Of a stretch of DNA of 32,892 nt, positions 23,664 to 31,487 are shown in pieces (the stretch's first letter is position 1; each line of letters starts with the position of its first letter). A model generated the notes under the pieces. It ran no database searches. It had not been told where the DNA came from and saw nothing but the letters and a program-made list of their open reading frames with translations. This stretch comes from RGIG4576 sp045656705 (GTDB taxonomy: Bacteria > Bacteroidota > Bacteroidia > Bacteroidales > Muribaculaceae): the NCBI GenBank assembly GCA_045656705.1, contig JAZORR010000003.1:1-32892 (forward strand), in the 5' to 3' direction. A program made the position numbers and the translations under genes.

Positions 23664-24625
23664 AACATTACCTTATAAGATTTGTTGCCAACTTTTACAA
23701 TATATAATCCTTTTGCTGTTACAGGGATAGTTGTAGCTGTACCATTGTAAACACATTGACCGTTTGCGCTATAAATTTCGACTTTTGCGTTGTCTGTTCC
23801 ATTGATTACGATGTTACCATTTTCAACAGAAATATTCACTTTGTTATCGGTTAAAGTATTTTCTAAGCCTGTGATTTCATCATTCTCAACAATGTTGGTA
23901 AAGTAGCTCCAACCATTAGCACTTGCATATGCGTCATAAGAACCAACAGGAACATAAAGTGTGGCAGTAGCTGGAATATATTGAAAAACAAAATTATCAT
24001 ATACTATAGCAGGTGTTGAGCTTTCACAAATAATCTCGGTTAAACTTGTACAACCTGAGAATGCTTGAGATTCTATATTTGTAACAGATTCTGGAATAGT
24101 TATATTAGTAAGACTTTTACAACTATAAAAAGCAACCCAGCCGATATTAGTTATCGTATTTGGTATTGAAACATTATTAAGACTTGTACATTCTCTAAAT
24201 ATGCCTTGATTAAGTTCAGATATAGAATTTGGCAAAGTTACATCGGATAGATTTGTACATTTATAAAAAGCATGAGAATTAATTTCAGTAACAGAGTTAG
24301 GTATGATAATATTCTTAAGACTTGTACAACCCTCAAAAGCGTTATTTCCAATTCTTGTTACAGAATTAGGAATTTCTATATTAATTAGGCTTGTACAATC
24401 TTTAAATGTATAAGTATCAATCACTTTTACTGAATTTGACATCGTTATATTAGAAAGACTTGTACAACCTCTAAAAGCACTCCCACCAATGTTTGTAACT
24501 GAATTAGGAAGAGTTATAGATGTTAAACTACTGCAATAAGAAAAACCATCAATGCTTGTAACCGAATTAGGAATTTCTATCGAAGTCAATCCTGTACATC
24601 CATTGTATTTACAACCAGTTATTAC
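23660..24625 (-). pseudogene. 5'-truncated BspA-like leucine-rich repeat protein with T9SS-type C-terminus
   Basis: The frame is open from 24625, directly after a TGA, but has no ATG or signal peptide and begins inside a repeat (ITGCKYNGCTGLTSIEIPNS). It holds eight repeats of about 23 residues of the LRR_5 type (pattern IPNSVTxIGxxAFxGCTSL). A linker with YVPVGSYDAYASANGW follows, and then a C-terminal domain (IVINGTDNAKVEIYSANGQC and GLYIVKVGNKSYKVML) of the kind used for type IX secretion sorting. Intact relatives are surface adhesins of Bacteroidetes. The 5' end, including the export signal, has been lost at about 24625, where the sequence changes to unrelated DNA. The reading frame to the C-terminus has stayed open. 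Confidence 0.75.
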
Positions 24626-25006
24626 TCAATATTTTGCGAGTAATAAGTCAGAAATATGGTCATAACCTTTAAGGGTGCATTCTAAAAGGTGAAGATTTAA
24701 CGTTTTTATTGTTTCTTAACGCTCGAAGCGTATCAATAAAGGGTGTTTCTTCTCTTTTCAGTGCTATTTGCAGTTTGATATTTCCATCACTCCACGTTTT
24801 CGGTACAAAGGTACGACAATTTCCAAGAACGGCAAAAGTACACTCTTATCAATCTATTATTTTGGAGGGAGTGAAATCTGCCGCTTGCCAAATTTCTCTC
24901 TGTGAAAATAATAGTTCTCAAAAAATAAGGAAACAACAAGCTACAATAGAGCCTTATGCAAACGGGGCTTACATTTGCTGTTTTATACTATTATCTTGTC
25001 GTCTGT
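24626..25006. other. Non-coding stretch resembling mobile-element upstream DNA
   Basis: This stretch separates the truncated BspA gene from the HEPN gene. It has a near-perfect minus-strand promoter (24806-24836), but the transcript would enter a region without an intact start. A plus-strand open frame (24709-25029) has no ATG support or motif. A minus-strand frame reading VPKTWSDGNIKLQIALKREE and ending near 24680 has no start codon and may be a remnant. The layout recalls the upstream region of an integrase-type gene whose coding part is missing; this is inference. Confidence 0.35.
24806..24836 (-). promoter_or_regulatory. Consensus Bacteroidetes promoter facing the truncated BspA gene
   Basis: Minus-strand TTTG (24836-24833), 19-nt spacer, TACCTTTG (24813-24806). 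Both elements match fully. The start would be near 24800, and the first gene downstream is the truncated BspA-like frame that opens at 24625. Confidence 0.7.
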
Positions 25007-25789
25007 TTAACTCACAAATATTTCCTTAGCTCTATTTATGTATTCGGTAAATAACTTGATAAAAATCATATCAAGCAATATGATTATCGAGATATAAATG
25101 AAATAATTCTCTAACTTATAAGTCGTAGATGCTATTACTTTTAAGTATGGCAAATTACTTTGATATGAGCGTGTATTGTGTGCACATCTATTGCGCTCTA
25201 CATACAAATAGTCTTTATATATATCAAACAAAGACTTTCCACAACTTTGGTTCAATTGAGCACTCGACAAATTTGAAGAATTGGTTAATAGCTGTGTCAT
25301 ATTCATAAACCAGCTAATGTCTACATTGCTTATAAGAACTTTGAAATCTTCAAATTGAGTATAAAAAGATTTAGATACATTACTATCGCTAAAGATAGAT
25401 AAAACAGAATTTCTCCATTCTGTTAATATTAAGGATTTGTCTATTGTGTCTATACAGAATGTTGAATCAATCTTTTTGATTTCGTTGATTAAATCATTAT
25501 AAACAATAGTCTTTTCTTTTATATCAGAACATTCTCCTAAAGGATTCTTATTGTATCTTTCATATCTATATTCATAATCACGGGAAGCCAATTCCCAGCA
25601 TATACATTTGAGTTTTTGTTCTTGTGCACCCGTCAATTTCAAGAAAACCGAATGTAATACATAACTACAAATTGGATATGTCTCAATCCCTACTCCTACA
25701 GCTCCTAATGCATAAATGGCTTCTTTCAAGATACCAATTAGAGGTTGTTTTATGAAGGGGATATGGTTATACAACTGGATTTGTGACAT
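25007..25789 (-). CDS. HEPN RNase-like protein, probable effector of the DUF262 operon
   Basis: A mainly helical protein of 260 aa. Residues 198-204 read ERNRCAH, the HEPN ribonuclease motif R-x4-H (Arg199, His204), set in YLYVERNRCAHNTRSYQSN and preceded by long helices. HEPN proteins with this motif are metal-independent endoribonucleases found in toxin-antitoxin, CRISPR and abortive-infection systems. Two hydrophobic stretches are visible: one near the N-terminus (PLIGILKEAIYALGAVGVGI) and a stronger one at the C-terminus (YFIYISIIILLDMIFIKLF). The protein may therefore sit at the membrane. The start overlaps the 3' end of the DUF262 gene by 23 bases, so the two are translationally coupled. 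RNase activity and target are inferred from the motif only. Confidence 0.72.
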   Translation of the reverse strand: MSQIQLYNHIPFIKQPLIGILKEAIYALGAVGVGIETYPICSYVLHSVFLKLTGAQEQKLKCICWELASRDYEYRYERYNKNPLGECSDIKEKTIVYNDLINEIKKIDSTFCIDTIDKSLILTEWRNSVLSIFSDSNVSKSFYTQFEDFKVLISNVDISWFMNMTQLLTNSSNLSSAQLNQSCGKSLFDIYKDYLYVERNRCAHNTRSYQSNLPYLKVIASTTYKLENYFIYISIIILLDMIFIKLFTEYINRAKEIFVS

Positions 25790-26960
25790 AACGATTAAAT
25801 ATTGATATTGACTTGTCTACTCGCAGACGCATAAATTTGAACAAAGAAGGAGAAGATTTATGCGATATGTCCTTTTTGAAATTTTTTATTTGACTCTCTA
25901 ATTTTGCTTTCAATTCCACAATCTTCGTTGAGTCTACTACCTTCCCACATATCACACAATGATATATTAGACCTAACATATATACATCTGAATCTATAAT
26001 TGATGTAAACCTAATATTCGTATAATTTAAAAGATTCATCATTTCTTTCAGTATTTCTAATTTTGGGATAAATTCCTTATTGGGAAATATTGAAGAAAAT
26101 TGTACAAATATGCTATTTGCTTCATCATTCACTACATCATATATATATTGTTCGTAGTATTCTTCCATACGAGGTTTGTAACCTTGAGCCACCTTATTAC
26201 TTCTTCCATCTTTGCGATATTGACTTAATAATGCCATTGCTCTGGTAAAATCAAAATTTTGCTTTTTTGCAGTAAGATTTATCTTTATATTTTTTACGAA
26301 GTCTGGCTCAAAAAAGTTCGAATATGATGCATTTAAGAAATACAAAGACTTACGACTTTCCATTGGATCCAATCGTACACCTTTCAAATTTATATTGCGA
26401 AATAGTGACGAAAAGAATCTTTGTTGTTCTGTAGCTTCTGTATTTAAGGGTACAACAAAAGTAAATCCCAATCTTCTAGTATCAAATAGTTCATCTTCAA
26501 ATCCATAGTTTATTGCTTCATATTGTTCAAAATTAATATTGTTCTTAATTTTTTCAATTGAAGAACCAAGATTTGTTAATTCTCTAAAAGTCCAATCAAT
26601 TAACTCATCATCCACTTCATCTGGTTCATCTTCAGCTGTTCCATCTGCTAAAGACATCCTCTCTACAGGTCTCTTAAATGCATCTTTTTTAGGAAAAACT
26701 TTGAAATATGCCAAAAGTAAACTTGACAATCGCTGTTGCCCATCTAATATCAAATTGACATTATTCCCATCAATATTACAAACTCCTATTGAAATTGGTG
26801 GTACAAATCCGTCCTCTTCAAACGTCTTCAGTAAAGCCTTTACACCTTTTTCCTCCCACACAAAACTACGTTGATATGGCGGTAATACTATGTTATTGGT
26901 TAATAGCATGCCTATCCAATGCCGCAGTGTATATTCTCCATAGTAAACCTTTTTCTCCAT
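25767..26960 (-). CDS. DUF262 protein
   Basis: A 397-aa protein of the DUF262 (ParB/Srx-like nucleotide-binding) family. The N-terminal domain has LPPYQRSFVWEEKGVKALL and the hallmark DGQQRL at residues 73-78, followed by SSLLLAYFKVF. DUF262 is the NTP-sensing half of GmrSD-type modified-DNA restriction and of SspE. In those proteins it is joined to the HNH nuclease domain DUF1524, but I find no HNH-like motif in the C-terminal half here. The nuclease role may instead belong to the HEPN protein encoded next. The ATG at 26960 lies four bases after the stop of the AlbA_2 gene. An alternative start at 26978 would overlap it. Confidence 0.85.
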   Translation of the reverse strand: MEKKVYYGEYTLRHWIGMLLTNNIVLPPYQRSFVWEEKGVKALLKTFEEDGFVPPISIGVCNIDGNNVNLILDGQQRLSSLLLAYFKVFPKKDAFKRPVERMSLADGTAEDEPDEVDDELIDWTFRELTNLGSSIEKIKNNINFEQYEAINYGFEDELFDTRRLGFTFVVPLNTEATEQQRFFSSLFRNINLKGVRLDPMESRKSLYFLNASYSNFFEPDFVKNIKINLTAKKQNFDFTRAMALLSQYRKDGRSNKVAQGYKPRMEEYYEQYIYDVVNDEANSIFVQFSSIFPNKEFIPKLEILKEMMNLLNYTNIRFTSIIDSDVYMLGLIYHCVICGKVVDSTKIVELKAKLESQIKNFKKDISHKSSPSLFKFMRLRVDKSISIFNRYVTNPVV

Positions 26961-26964
26961 AATT

Positions 26965-28557
26965 CTATTTTTTAGCAATTATTATCCAATATCCTCCTTT
27001 TGTCGGACCAACATGTTCTACCACATTCTTTAAGTCCTCAATATCACGATGAATGGTTCTCGGATCTACATCAAATACATCTGCCATTTCCTCCATTGTT
27101 ATGTTTGGGCTCTTTTTAATTAGTCCTATAATTCCTTGCTGCCTTTTGCGTTTTTTTGAAAGGTTCTTTTTTGAAAACATGTTATCGGTCAATGAAAGCT
27201 TCAAATCTTCATCATCCAATTCAATGAAATTTTCTTGGGACAATTGTCTATTGGCGATTGCTTTTTCTTGGGACAATTCTTGATTTTTTAGGACATTCCC
27301 ATCAGTTTCTTGGGACATCTGTCCATTTTCTTGGGACAATTCCATATAAGTAATCGAAAAGACAAACTGAGTTCCGTTGCTAATCTCTACTTTGTAGTTT
27401 GGATAATATAGAGGTGCGTATCTCATAATATTCCTAGTCCCGGAACCCATATCTTCAACCCAAGCCAATTCATGAAATACGCGAACTAACAAAGGATTCT
27501 TCGTATAGTTATTCAACTGCTGCAAGGTTAGTTCCCCTTCTGGTATTTCTGGTAACAAACGTGTTGGATTTTTTGTCACCACACGATCCTTGAAAACATG
27601 ATAGAAGCAAGCATAACCAGTACTATAATCAGCATGAACACATAAGTTGGCTACAATCTCACGAAATAAATCCCAACGTAAGTCTTCTCGTTGTGTAGAG
27701 CCTATGGGCAAATAGAATTTGTCGGGAAGGTATCGTTCCGTGAATTGAGTCAGTTGATCGTATACCTTTATGAGGTTACAACGCATAGTCTTTCGGTCAT
27801 CGTATCTATTGGGGAATTGTTTCATATCATTATACTGTTCGTAAGTACACATGTGAAACAATGCTTCAAACCGATAGCGAGGTATAAAGTCTTCAATTGC
27901 TTCTTCCTTACCAAAAAGGATTAGTGCAGCATATTTCAACTTCAATTCTCCTGTAGAAAAATTTTTCTTAGCCAATCGAGTATGAATCAAGATTTCTTCA
28001 TTAGATAGTTGTAACCATGCATGATTGGGTTTCTTTGCTACAAGAATGTTTCGACAGTATTGAAACGTTTCGTGGTCAAGGTCTTTAATGGTCAATCCAT
28101 CAACTATTCTTTCTTCAAATAGGTGAGGGTTTTTGCGTTCAAAAAGTGATAATAAAAGTTCTGGATGATCAGTAATATCAATATCAGCCTCTCCATTCCG
28201 GTCCCAATACCTACCATTATAACGATATACATATTGACCGCATGGTATATCAAGAAGCATGACAGTTTTTCCGTCCACCTCTATTATTTGTGGTGTAAAA
28301 TACGGGCAAGGTAAAAAAAGTTCTGGGTTCTTAATAGCCGTAATAATACTAACTTTCAATGCTTCAGCCTTATCTGGATTTACACCTACTATTTCCCCGT
28401 TATCTTTTACTCCAACTAAAATTTTTCCACCACTATGGTTTAAGAACGAGCATACCGTCTCATACAGAGATTCCGATATCTTCTCCGTACAAGTTTTGTA
28501 CTCTACTTTTGTACCTTCTCCCTCTTTGGATAACTTAATAAAGACTTCTGCATTCAT
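26965..28557 (-). CDS. AlbA_2/ATPase/HTH regulator-like protein
   Basis: A 530-aa protein in three parts. Residues 5-115 are the AlbA_2 (Schlafen-type) domain with EGTKVEYKTC and VCSFLNHSGGKILVGVKDNG. The middle is the RecG-like HATPase_c_4 region with FREIVANLCVHADYSTG and FHELAWVEDMGSGTRNI. A flexible linker with repeated SQE units follows, and the C-terminus is a winged helix (NITMEEMADVFDVDPRTIHR). Such proteins are often annotated as ATP-binding or transcriptional regulators and are frequent beside defence genes. The start at 28557 fits the promoter at 28579-28611; an earlier in-frame codon at 28581 overlaps the -7 element. It is the first gene of the operon with DUF262 and HEPN, and is probably its regulator or sensor. 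Confidence 0.85.
   Translation of the reverse strand: MNAEVFIKLSKEGEGTKVEYKTCTEKISESLYETVCSFLNHSGGKILVGVKDNGEIVGVNPDKAEALKVSIITAIKNPELFLPCPYFTPQIIEVDGKTVMLLDIPCGQYVYRYNGRYWDRNGEADIDITDHPELLLSLFERKNPHLFEERIVDGLTIKDLDHETFQYCRNILVAKKPNHAWLQLSNEEILIHTRLAKKNFSTGELKLKYAALILFGKEEAIEDFIPRYRFEALFHMCTYEQYNDMKQFPNRYDDRKTMRCNLIKVYDQLTQFTERYLPDKFYLPIGSTQREDLRWDLFREIVANLCVHADYSTGYACFYHVFKDRVVTKNPTRLLPEIPEGELTLQQLNNYTKNPLLVRVFHELAWVEDMGSGTRNIMRYAPLYYPNYKVEISNGTQFVFSITYMELSQENGQMSQETDGNVLKNQELSQEKAIANRQLSQENFIELDDEDLKLSLTDNMFSKKNLSKKRKRQQGIIGLIKKSPNITMEEMADVFDVDPRTIHRDIEDLKNVVEHVGPTKGGYWIIIAKK
27231..27341. repeat. Four in-frame 12- to 15-bp repeats encoding SQE units
   Basis: TTTCTTGGGACA(ATT) on the plus strand occurs at 27231, 27264, 27306 and 27327. 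The spacings of 33, 42 and 21 bases are all multiples of three. On the coding strand each copy gives LSQE or MSQE. The repeats sit in the linker between the ATPase and winged-helix parts, so copy number can change without breaking the frame. Confidence 0.85.
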
Positions 28558-28578
28558 GGAATTAATTCTTATTAAATG

Positions 28579-28611
28579 CAAAATTACAAAAGAAAACTCA
28601 TAAAAGAGAAA
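28579..28611 (-). promoter_or_regulatory. Promoter of the AlbA_2/DUF262/HEPN operon
   Basis: Minus-strand TTTC (28611-28608, three of four matches to -33), 21-nt spacer, TAATTTTG (28586-28579). The start site would be about 17 bases before the ATG at 28557. Confidence 0.55.
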
Positions 28612-28696
28612 GATATGCAGAATTTGCGTAAAAATGTGTCATTATAAGAAGCATATTTTGCAAACTTCTGAATTTTGAAATGATTTTTAAAGAAAG

Positions 28697-28729
28697 TTTC
28701 TTTATTTACATTTTTAATGAGTACTTTTG
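28697..28729 (+). promoter_or_regulatory. Promoter of the 98-aa ORF
   Basis: TTTC (28697-28700), 21-nt spacer, TACTTTTG (28722-28729). Transcription would start near 28736, about 22 bases before the ATG at 28758, and passes through the short palindrome CCATACTTAGTATGG. Confidence 0.55.
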
Positions 28730-28757
28730 CAGTGCTCCACGCTGTGCCATACTTAGT

Positions 28758-29054
28758 ATGGAGAGGCGGCGGGGCACATATTACATAAAAGGCGTAACTG
28801 TACGCTTTGGTTTTGACGTGTTAGAACTTCGCAAATTCAAACAGATTGTCAAGAACAAAGCAACGGGAACGCCTCATGGGATGTTTATATACAGCCCTTA
28901 TTGGCTATTCGTGATAATAGCTGACAAGGGAAAGTTATATACTCATCAGCGTGGGGCTTTCGACGTTGCTCGTTTCGACAATCTGGGCAATGCGAAGGCC
29001 TTAACACGTGGAACGAGTGACAGGAATGGCTCCACGTCTTTGTGTAATAGGTAA
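28758..29054 (+). CDS. Small basic protein of unknown function
   Basis: A 98-aa frame (MERRRGTYYIKGVTVRFGFD at the start, NGSTSLCNR at the end) with its own promoter-like sequence. It is more GC-rich than its neighbours. I recognise no domain; mixed aromatic and basic residues (YSPYWLFVIIADKGKLYTHQ) suggest a folded protein or a fragment of one. The 3' end of the gene carries a CGTGGA...TCCACG inverted repeat. It could be part of a mobile cassette or a transcribed RNA with an incidental frame. Confidence 0.35.
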   Translation: MERRRGTYYIKGVTVRFGFDVLELRKFKQIVKNKATGTPHGMFIYSPYWLFVIIADKGKLYTHQRGAFDVARFDNLGNAKALTRGTSDRNGSTSLCNR

Positions 29055-29105
29055 CCGTATGTTAAATAATCAACGTCGGAGCCTGTTGAGTTAAACTTGT
29101 GTAAT

Positions 29106-29516
29106 ATGTTAACTGTAAAAAAAACAATTAAGCGAATTAAACTCGCAACATTTATTTTGGGAGGATTATTTTTGTTCTCTAGTTGTGGCACTCTATTTTG
29201 CACACAAAAAGAAGTCCCGGCATTAACAATAACATCCTCAGTACCTAATTCAGACGTCTACTTAAATGGAAGATATGTAGGTCAAACACCATATAGCCAC
29301 TTTGGCGACAAAGTTGATGTTAAAAAAATAACCGTCAAGAAGACTGGATATAAAGCCCAAACACAAAAAGCAAGAAAATTAAGTGGATGGGCATATGTAA
29401 ATTTCGTTCCATATCCCCTTTACAATTGGATTTGGGGCTACTTCCTTGATCGTAGCAAATCAAAATGCTGGAGATATAAAAAAGATGTTTTCCATTTTCA
29501 ACTTGAAGAAGAATAA
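29106..29516 (+). CDS. PEGA-domain lipoprotein
   Basis: A 136-aa envelope lipoprotein. The N-terminus KKTIKRIKLATFILGGLFLF ends in the lipobox FSSC, with the acylated cysteine next to GTLFC. Residues of about 40-85 form a PEGA-like domain (ALTITSSVPNSDVYLNGRYV, then GQTPY and KKITVKKTGYKAQ), a small beta-sandwich often used in surface or cell-wall contacts. The rest has an aromatic stretch (FVPYPLYNWIWGYFLDRS), probably interacting with membrane. I start it at the ATG at 29106; a TTG three codons earlier is less likely. It is followed 20 bases later by a secreted trypsin-like protease, probably in the same transcript. Confidence 0.75.
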   Translation: MLTVKKTIKRIKLATFILGGLFLFSSCGTLFCTQKEVPALTITSSVPNSDVYLNGRYVGQTPYSHFGDKVDVKKITVKKTGYKAQTQKARKLSGWAYVNFVPYPLYNWIWGYFLDRSKSKCWRYKKDVFHFQLEEE

Positions 29517-29536
29517 TAATGTTATTTTAGAGCATC

Positions 29537-31027
29537 ATGAGACGAACGGTTTTAACTATTTTAGTTAGTTTTATTTGCACCTTATGTATGGGGCAAACTA
29601 CCATAATTAATGGTTCTTGGACATCAGGAACAACAGAATGTGGAAGATTAAAATCTGTTGAAATACAAGATAATGGAGTTGTTGTCACAATAGAAGTGAA
29701 AGCTCTTAAAGCCTTAAAGAGATTACAAATCTTCAGTACTTACAATACATATATCACATCTGGCAATTATCAATTATTACAGTTATCTGGACTAGTTGTC
29801 GGAAATGAAATTAAAAGTTGTGGTAGTGGTACAAATTGGGGATGGGATAAGGTTGCTATTGGAGAAACTCGTAGCTATCAATTATTTTTTAAAGGGGCAT
29901 TACCTCCAGGAGTTACAACAATTTCCATTATTGACAATGGTGACTACAATGGAGCTCATGGATATTGCTTTAGGAATTATAACATAAATAATCCGAGAAA
30001 GAATTACTCTAGTATCAATTCTGAGTATCTTGCCAAGAAGAACATTGATAGTAATAACGACGGAATATGTGGTATATATGAGCAAATTGCAGGTGAACAG
30101 AATTATAAACTTGCTTGTATAAAAGAAAATGGCCAGCATAAGTTGATATATTTATCTAGTTCAACAAATATCCCTTGGTGGCACCCTGGAGATATAAAAG
30201 CGAATTTAAGAGCTAGTGCATCTGGTATTTTCAAAGCAGATTGGTTTATGGCAAACAAGAGTGTCAACAAAGATGCTTACTTAGTTTTTGATGGTTTATC
30301 AATGACTTTGAACATGCCAACAGGTACAGATCCAGGTGAAACAAAATATCTAAAAATGTATCCTGAAAATTCGACAGGAAATTCAGGAGGTTCAAATACA
30401 AATCAAGGTTCATCATGGACAGGTACGGGATTTGCTCTGAAAAATGGCTACATTGTTACTAATAATCACGTAGTTGAAGGTGCATCAAGTATACTCGTAC
30501 AAGGGGTTAATGGTACTACGGTTGAATATAAGGCAGAAGTTGTGGCTGTAGACAAGAATAACGATTTAGCACTGATAAGGATTAACGACTATCGTTTCGA
30601 TGGCTTTGGTTCAATACCATATTCCATAAAGGAAACTTTGTGTGATGTTGGCTCTGATGTATTTGTATTAGGATATCCGTTAACCAGTTACATGGGAGAA
30701 GAAATCAAATTGACTAATGGTATTATAAGTTCAAGAAGTGGATATCAAGGAGATGTTACCACTTATCAGATTTCCGCACCTGTACAACCTGGAAATAGTG
30801 GCGGTCCTATGTTTGATAAAAACGGCAATGTCGTTGGTGTTGTTAATGCAGGCATCCCTGGTGCAGAAAATGTAGGATATGCAATCAAAACATCATATCT
30901 GTGTAATTTAATAAATTCGTCTGTATCTAATGCTATTATACCCCGAAACAACACAATATCAACTATGTCTTTGTCCGAAAAGGTTAAAGTCTTGCGGAAT
31001 TACACTTTCTACATAAAATGTAAGTAA
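29537..31027 (+). CDS. Secreted trypsin-like serine protease with novel N-terminal region
   Basis: A 496-aa exported protein. A signal peptide (MRRTVLTILVSFICTLCMGQ) precedes an N-terminal region of about 270 residues without a family I know. This includes an early beta-rich unit and a second unit with NNDGICGIYEQIAGE and SSTNIPWWHPGDIKANLRAS. A Ser/Gly/Asn linker leads to a Do/trypsin-like domain with a full triad: His311 in TNNHVVEG, Asp343 in NNDLALI, Ser421 in PGNSGGP. There is no PDZ domain, unlike DegP-type proteases. It is encoded 20 bases after a PEGA lipoprotein, so surface-tethered action or shared regulation is plausible. The substrate is unknown. Confidence 0.82.
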   Translation: MRRTVLTILVSFICTLCMGQTTIINGSWTSGTTECGRLKSVEIQDNGVVVTIEVKALKALKRLQIFSTYNTYITSGNYQLLQLSGLVVGNEIKSCGSGTNWGWDKVAIGETRSYQLFFKGALPPGVTTISIIDNGDYNGAHGYCFRNYNINNPRKNYSSINSEYLAKKNIDSNNDGICGIYEQIAGEQNYKLACIKENGQHKLIYLSSSTNIPWWHPGDIKANLRASASGIFKADWFMANKSVNKDAYLVFDGLSMTLNMPTGTDPGETKYLKMYPENSTGNSGGSNTNQGSSWTGTGFALKNGYIVTNNHVVEGASSILVQGVNGTTVEYKAEVVAVDKNNDLALIRINDYRFDGFGSIPYSIKETLCDVGSDVFVLGYPLTSYMGEEIKLTNGIISSRSGYQGDVTTYQISAPVQPGNSGGPMFDKNGNVVGVVNAGIPGAENVGYAIKTSYLCNLINSSVSNAIIPRNNTISTMSLSEKVKVLRNYTFYIKCK

Positions 31028-31487
31028 TGAATAAAATTAATACACCTCAGTTTTTGAGGATTTCTAGATAATTTAATTAATAATTCTAATTTAATTTTAT
31101 GACAAAAAAAATCAAAAATTAGAATTGTCTAGCGAGATGCTAGGCAGTTCTCGCCGTGGAAAAGGCGTTAAAATCTACGGAGAATTTGACTGGTGGAATT
31201 TCTATAGCAATGTCAATTGTTTAGGCTGGTATTCATATAACTGATGCGTTATCTGTAGCAAGCTATATGGCACATTTATTACGGTTATATTGCGATAGAA
31301 GTCTTAGACCGAAAAATTGGATAGATTGGGTATAGGAAATGATACTTTTGTTTTGTGCAAGCATAAGTTTAATGTCATTATGCAGTATATGTCTGCCTGT
31401 TATGCTTCTTTAGACAGTAACAATTCTATCTATTACGCTGTTCTCTACTGCTTGGTAGCCTACGCTACCGTTTTAATTAATTATCGA
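31028..31487. other. Intergenic stretch before 5S rRNA
   Basis: No 23S rRNA sequence precedes the 5S gene here. The left part has an inverted repeat (AATTCTAATTT at 31082-31092 against AAAATTAGAATT from 31114) flanking an ATG and a run of eight A, then a small open frame. The right part has the hairpin GGTAGCCTACGCTACC (31455-31470) shortly before the 5S. Other open frames here lack starts and motifs. Confidence 0.5.
31137..31244 (+). CDS. Possible small aromatic-rich peptide
   Basis: A 35-aa ATG-started frame encodes MLGSSRRGKGVKIYGEFDWW and ends in GWYSYN; it has three Trp, one Cys and many Tyr and Phe. The same frame stays open upstream through LELSSE and would join an earlier ATG at 31099 if the run of eight A at 31104-31111 were one base longer. 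That would give a peptide of 48 aa with a charged leader-like start. No modification enzyme is nearby. It may be chance, a broken small gene, or a slippage-controlled one. Confidence 0.25.
   Translation: MLGSSRRGKGVKIYGEFDWWNFYSNVNCLGWYSYN

Noticed and set aside
24709..25029. Plus-strand 106-aa frame next to the HEPN gene
   Set aside because: It lies over a strong minus-strand promoter, overlaps the end of the HEPN gene, has no ATG context or domain, and its composition is Ser/Cys/Ile rich as in non-coding DNA.
31028..31487. Possible remnant of 23S rRNA upstream of the 5S gene
   Set aside because: None of the conserved 23S 3'-end blocks are present; the region is AT-rich and does not resemble rRNA.
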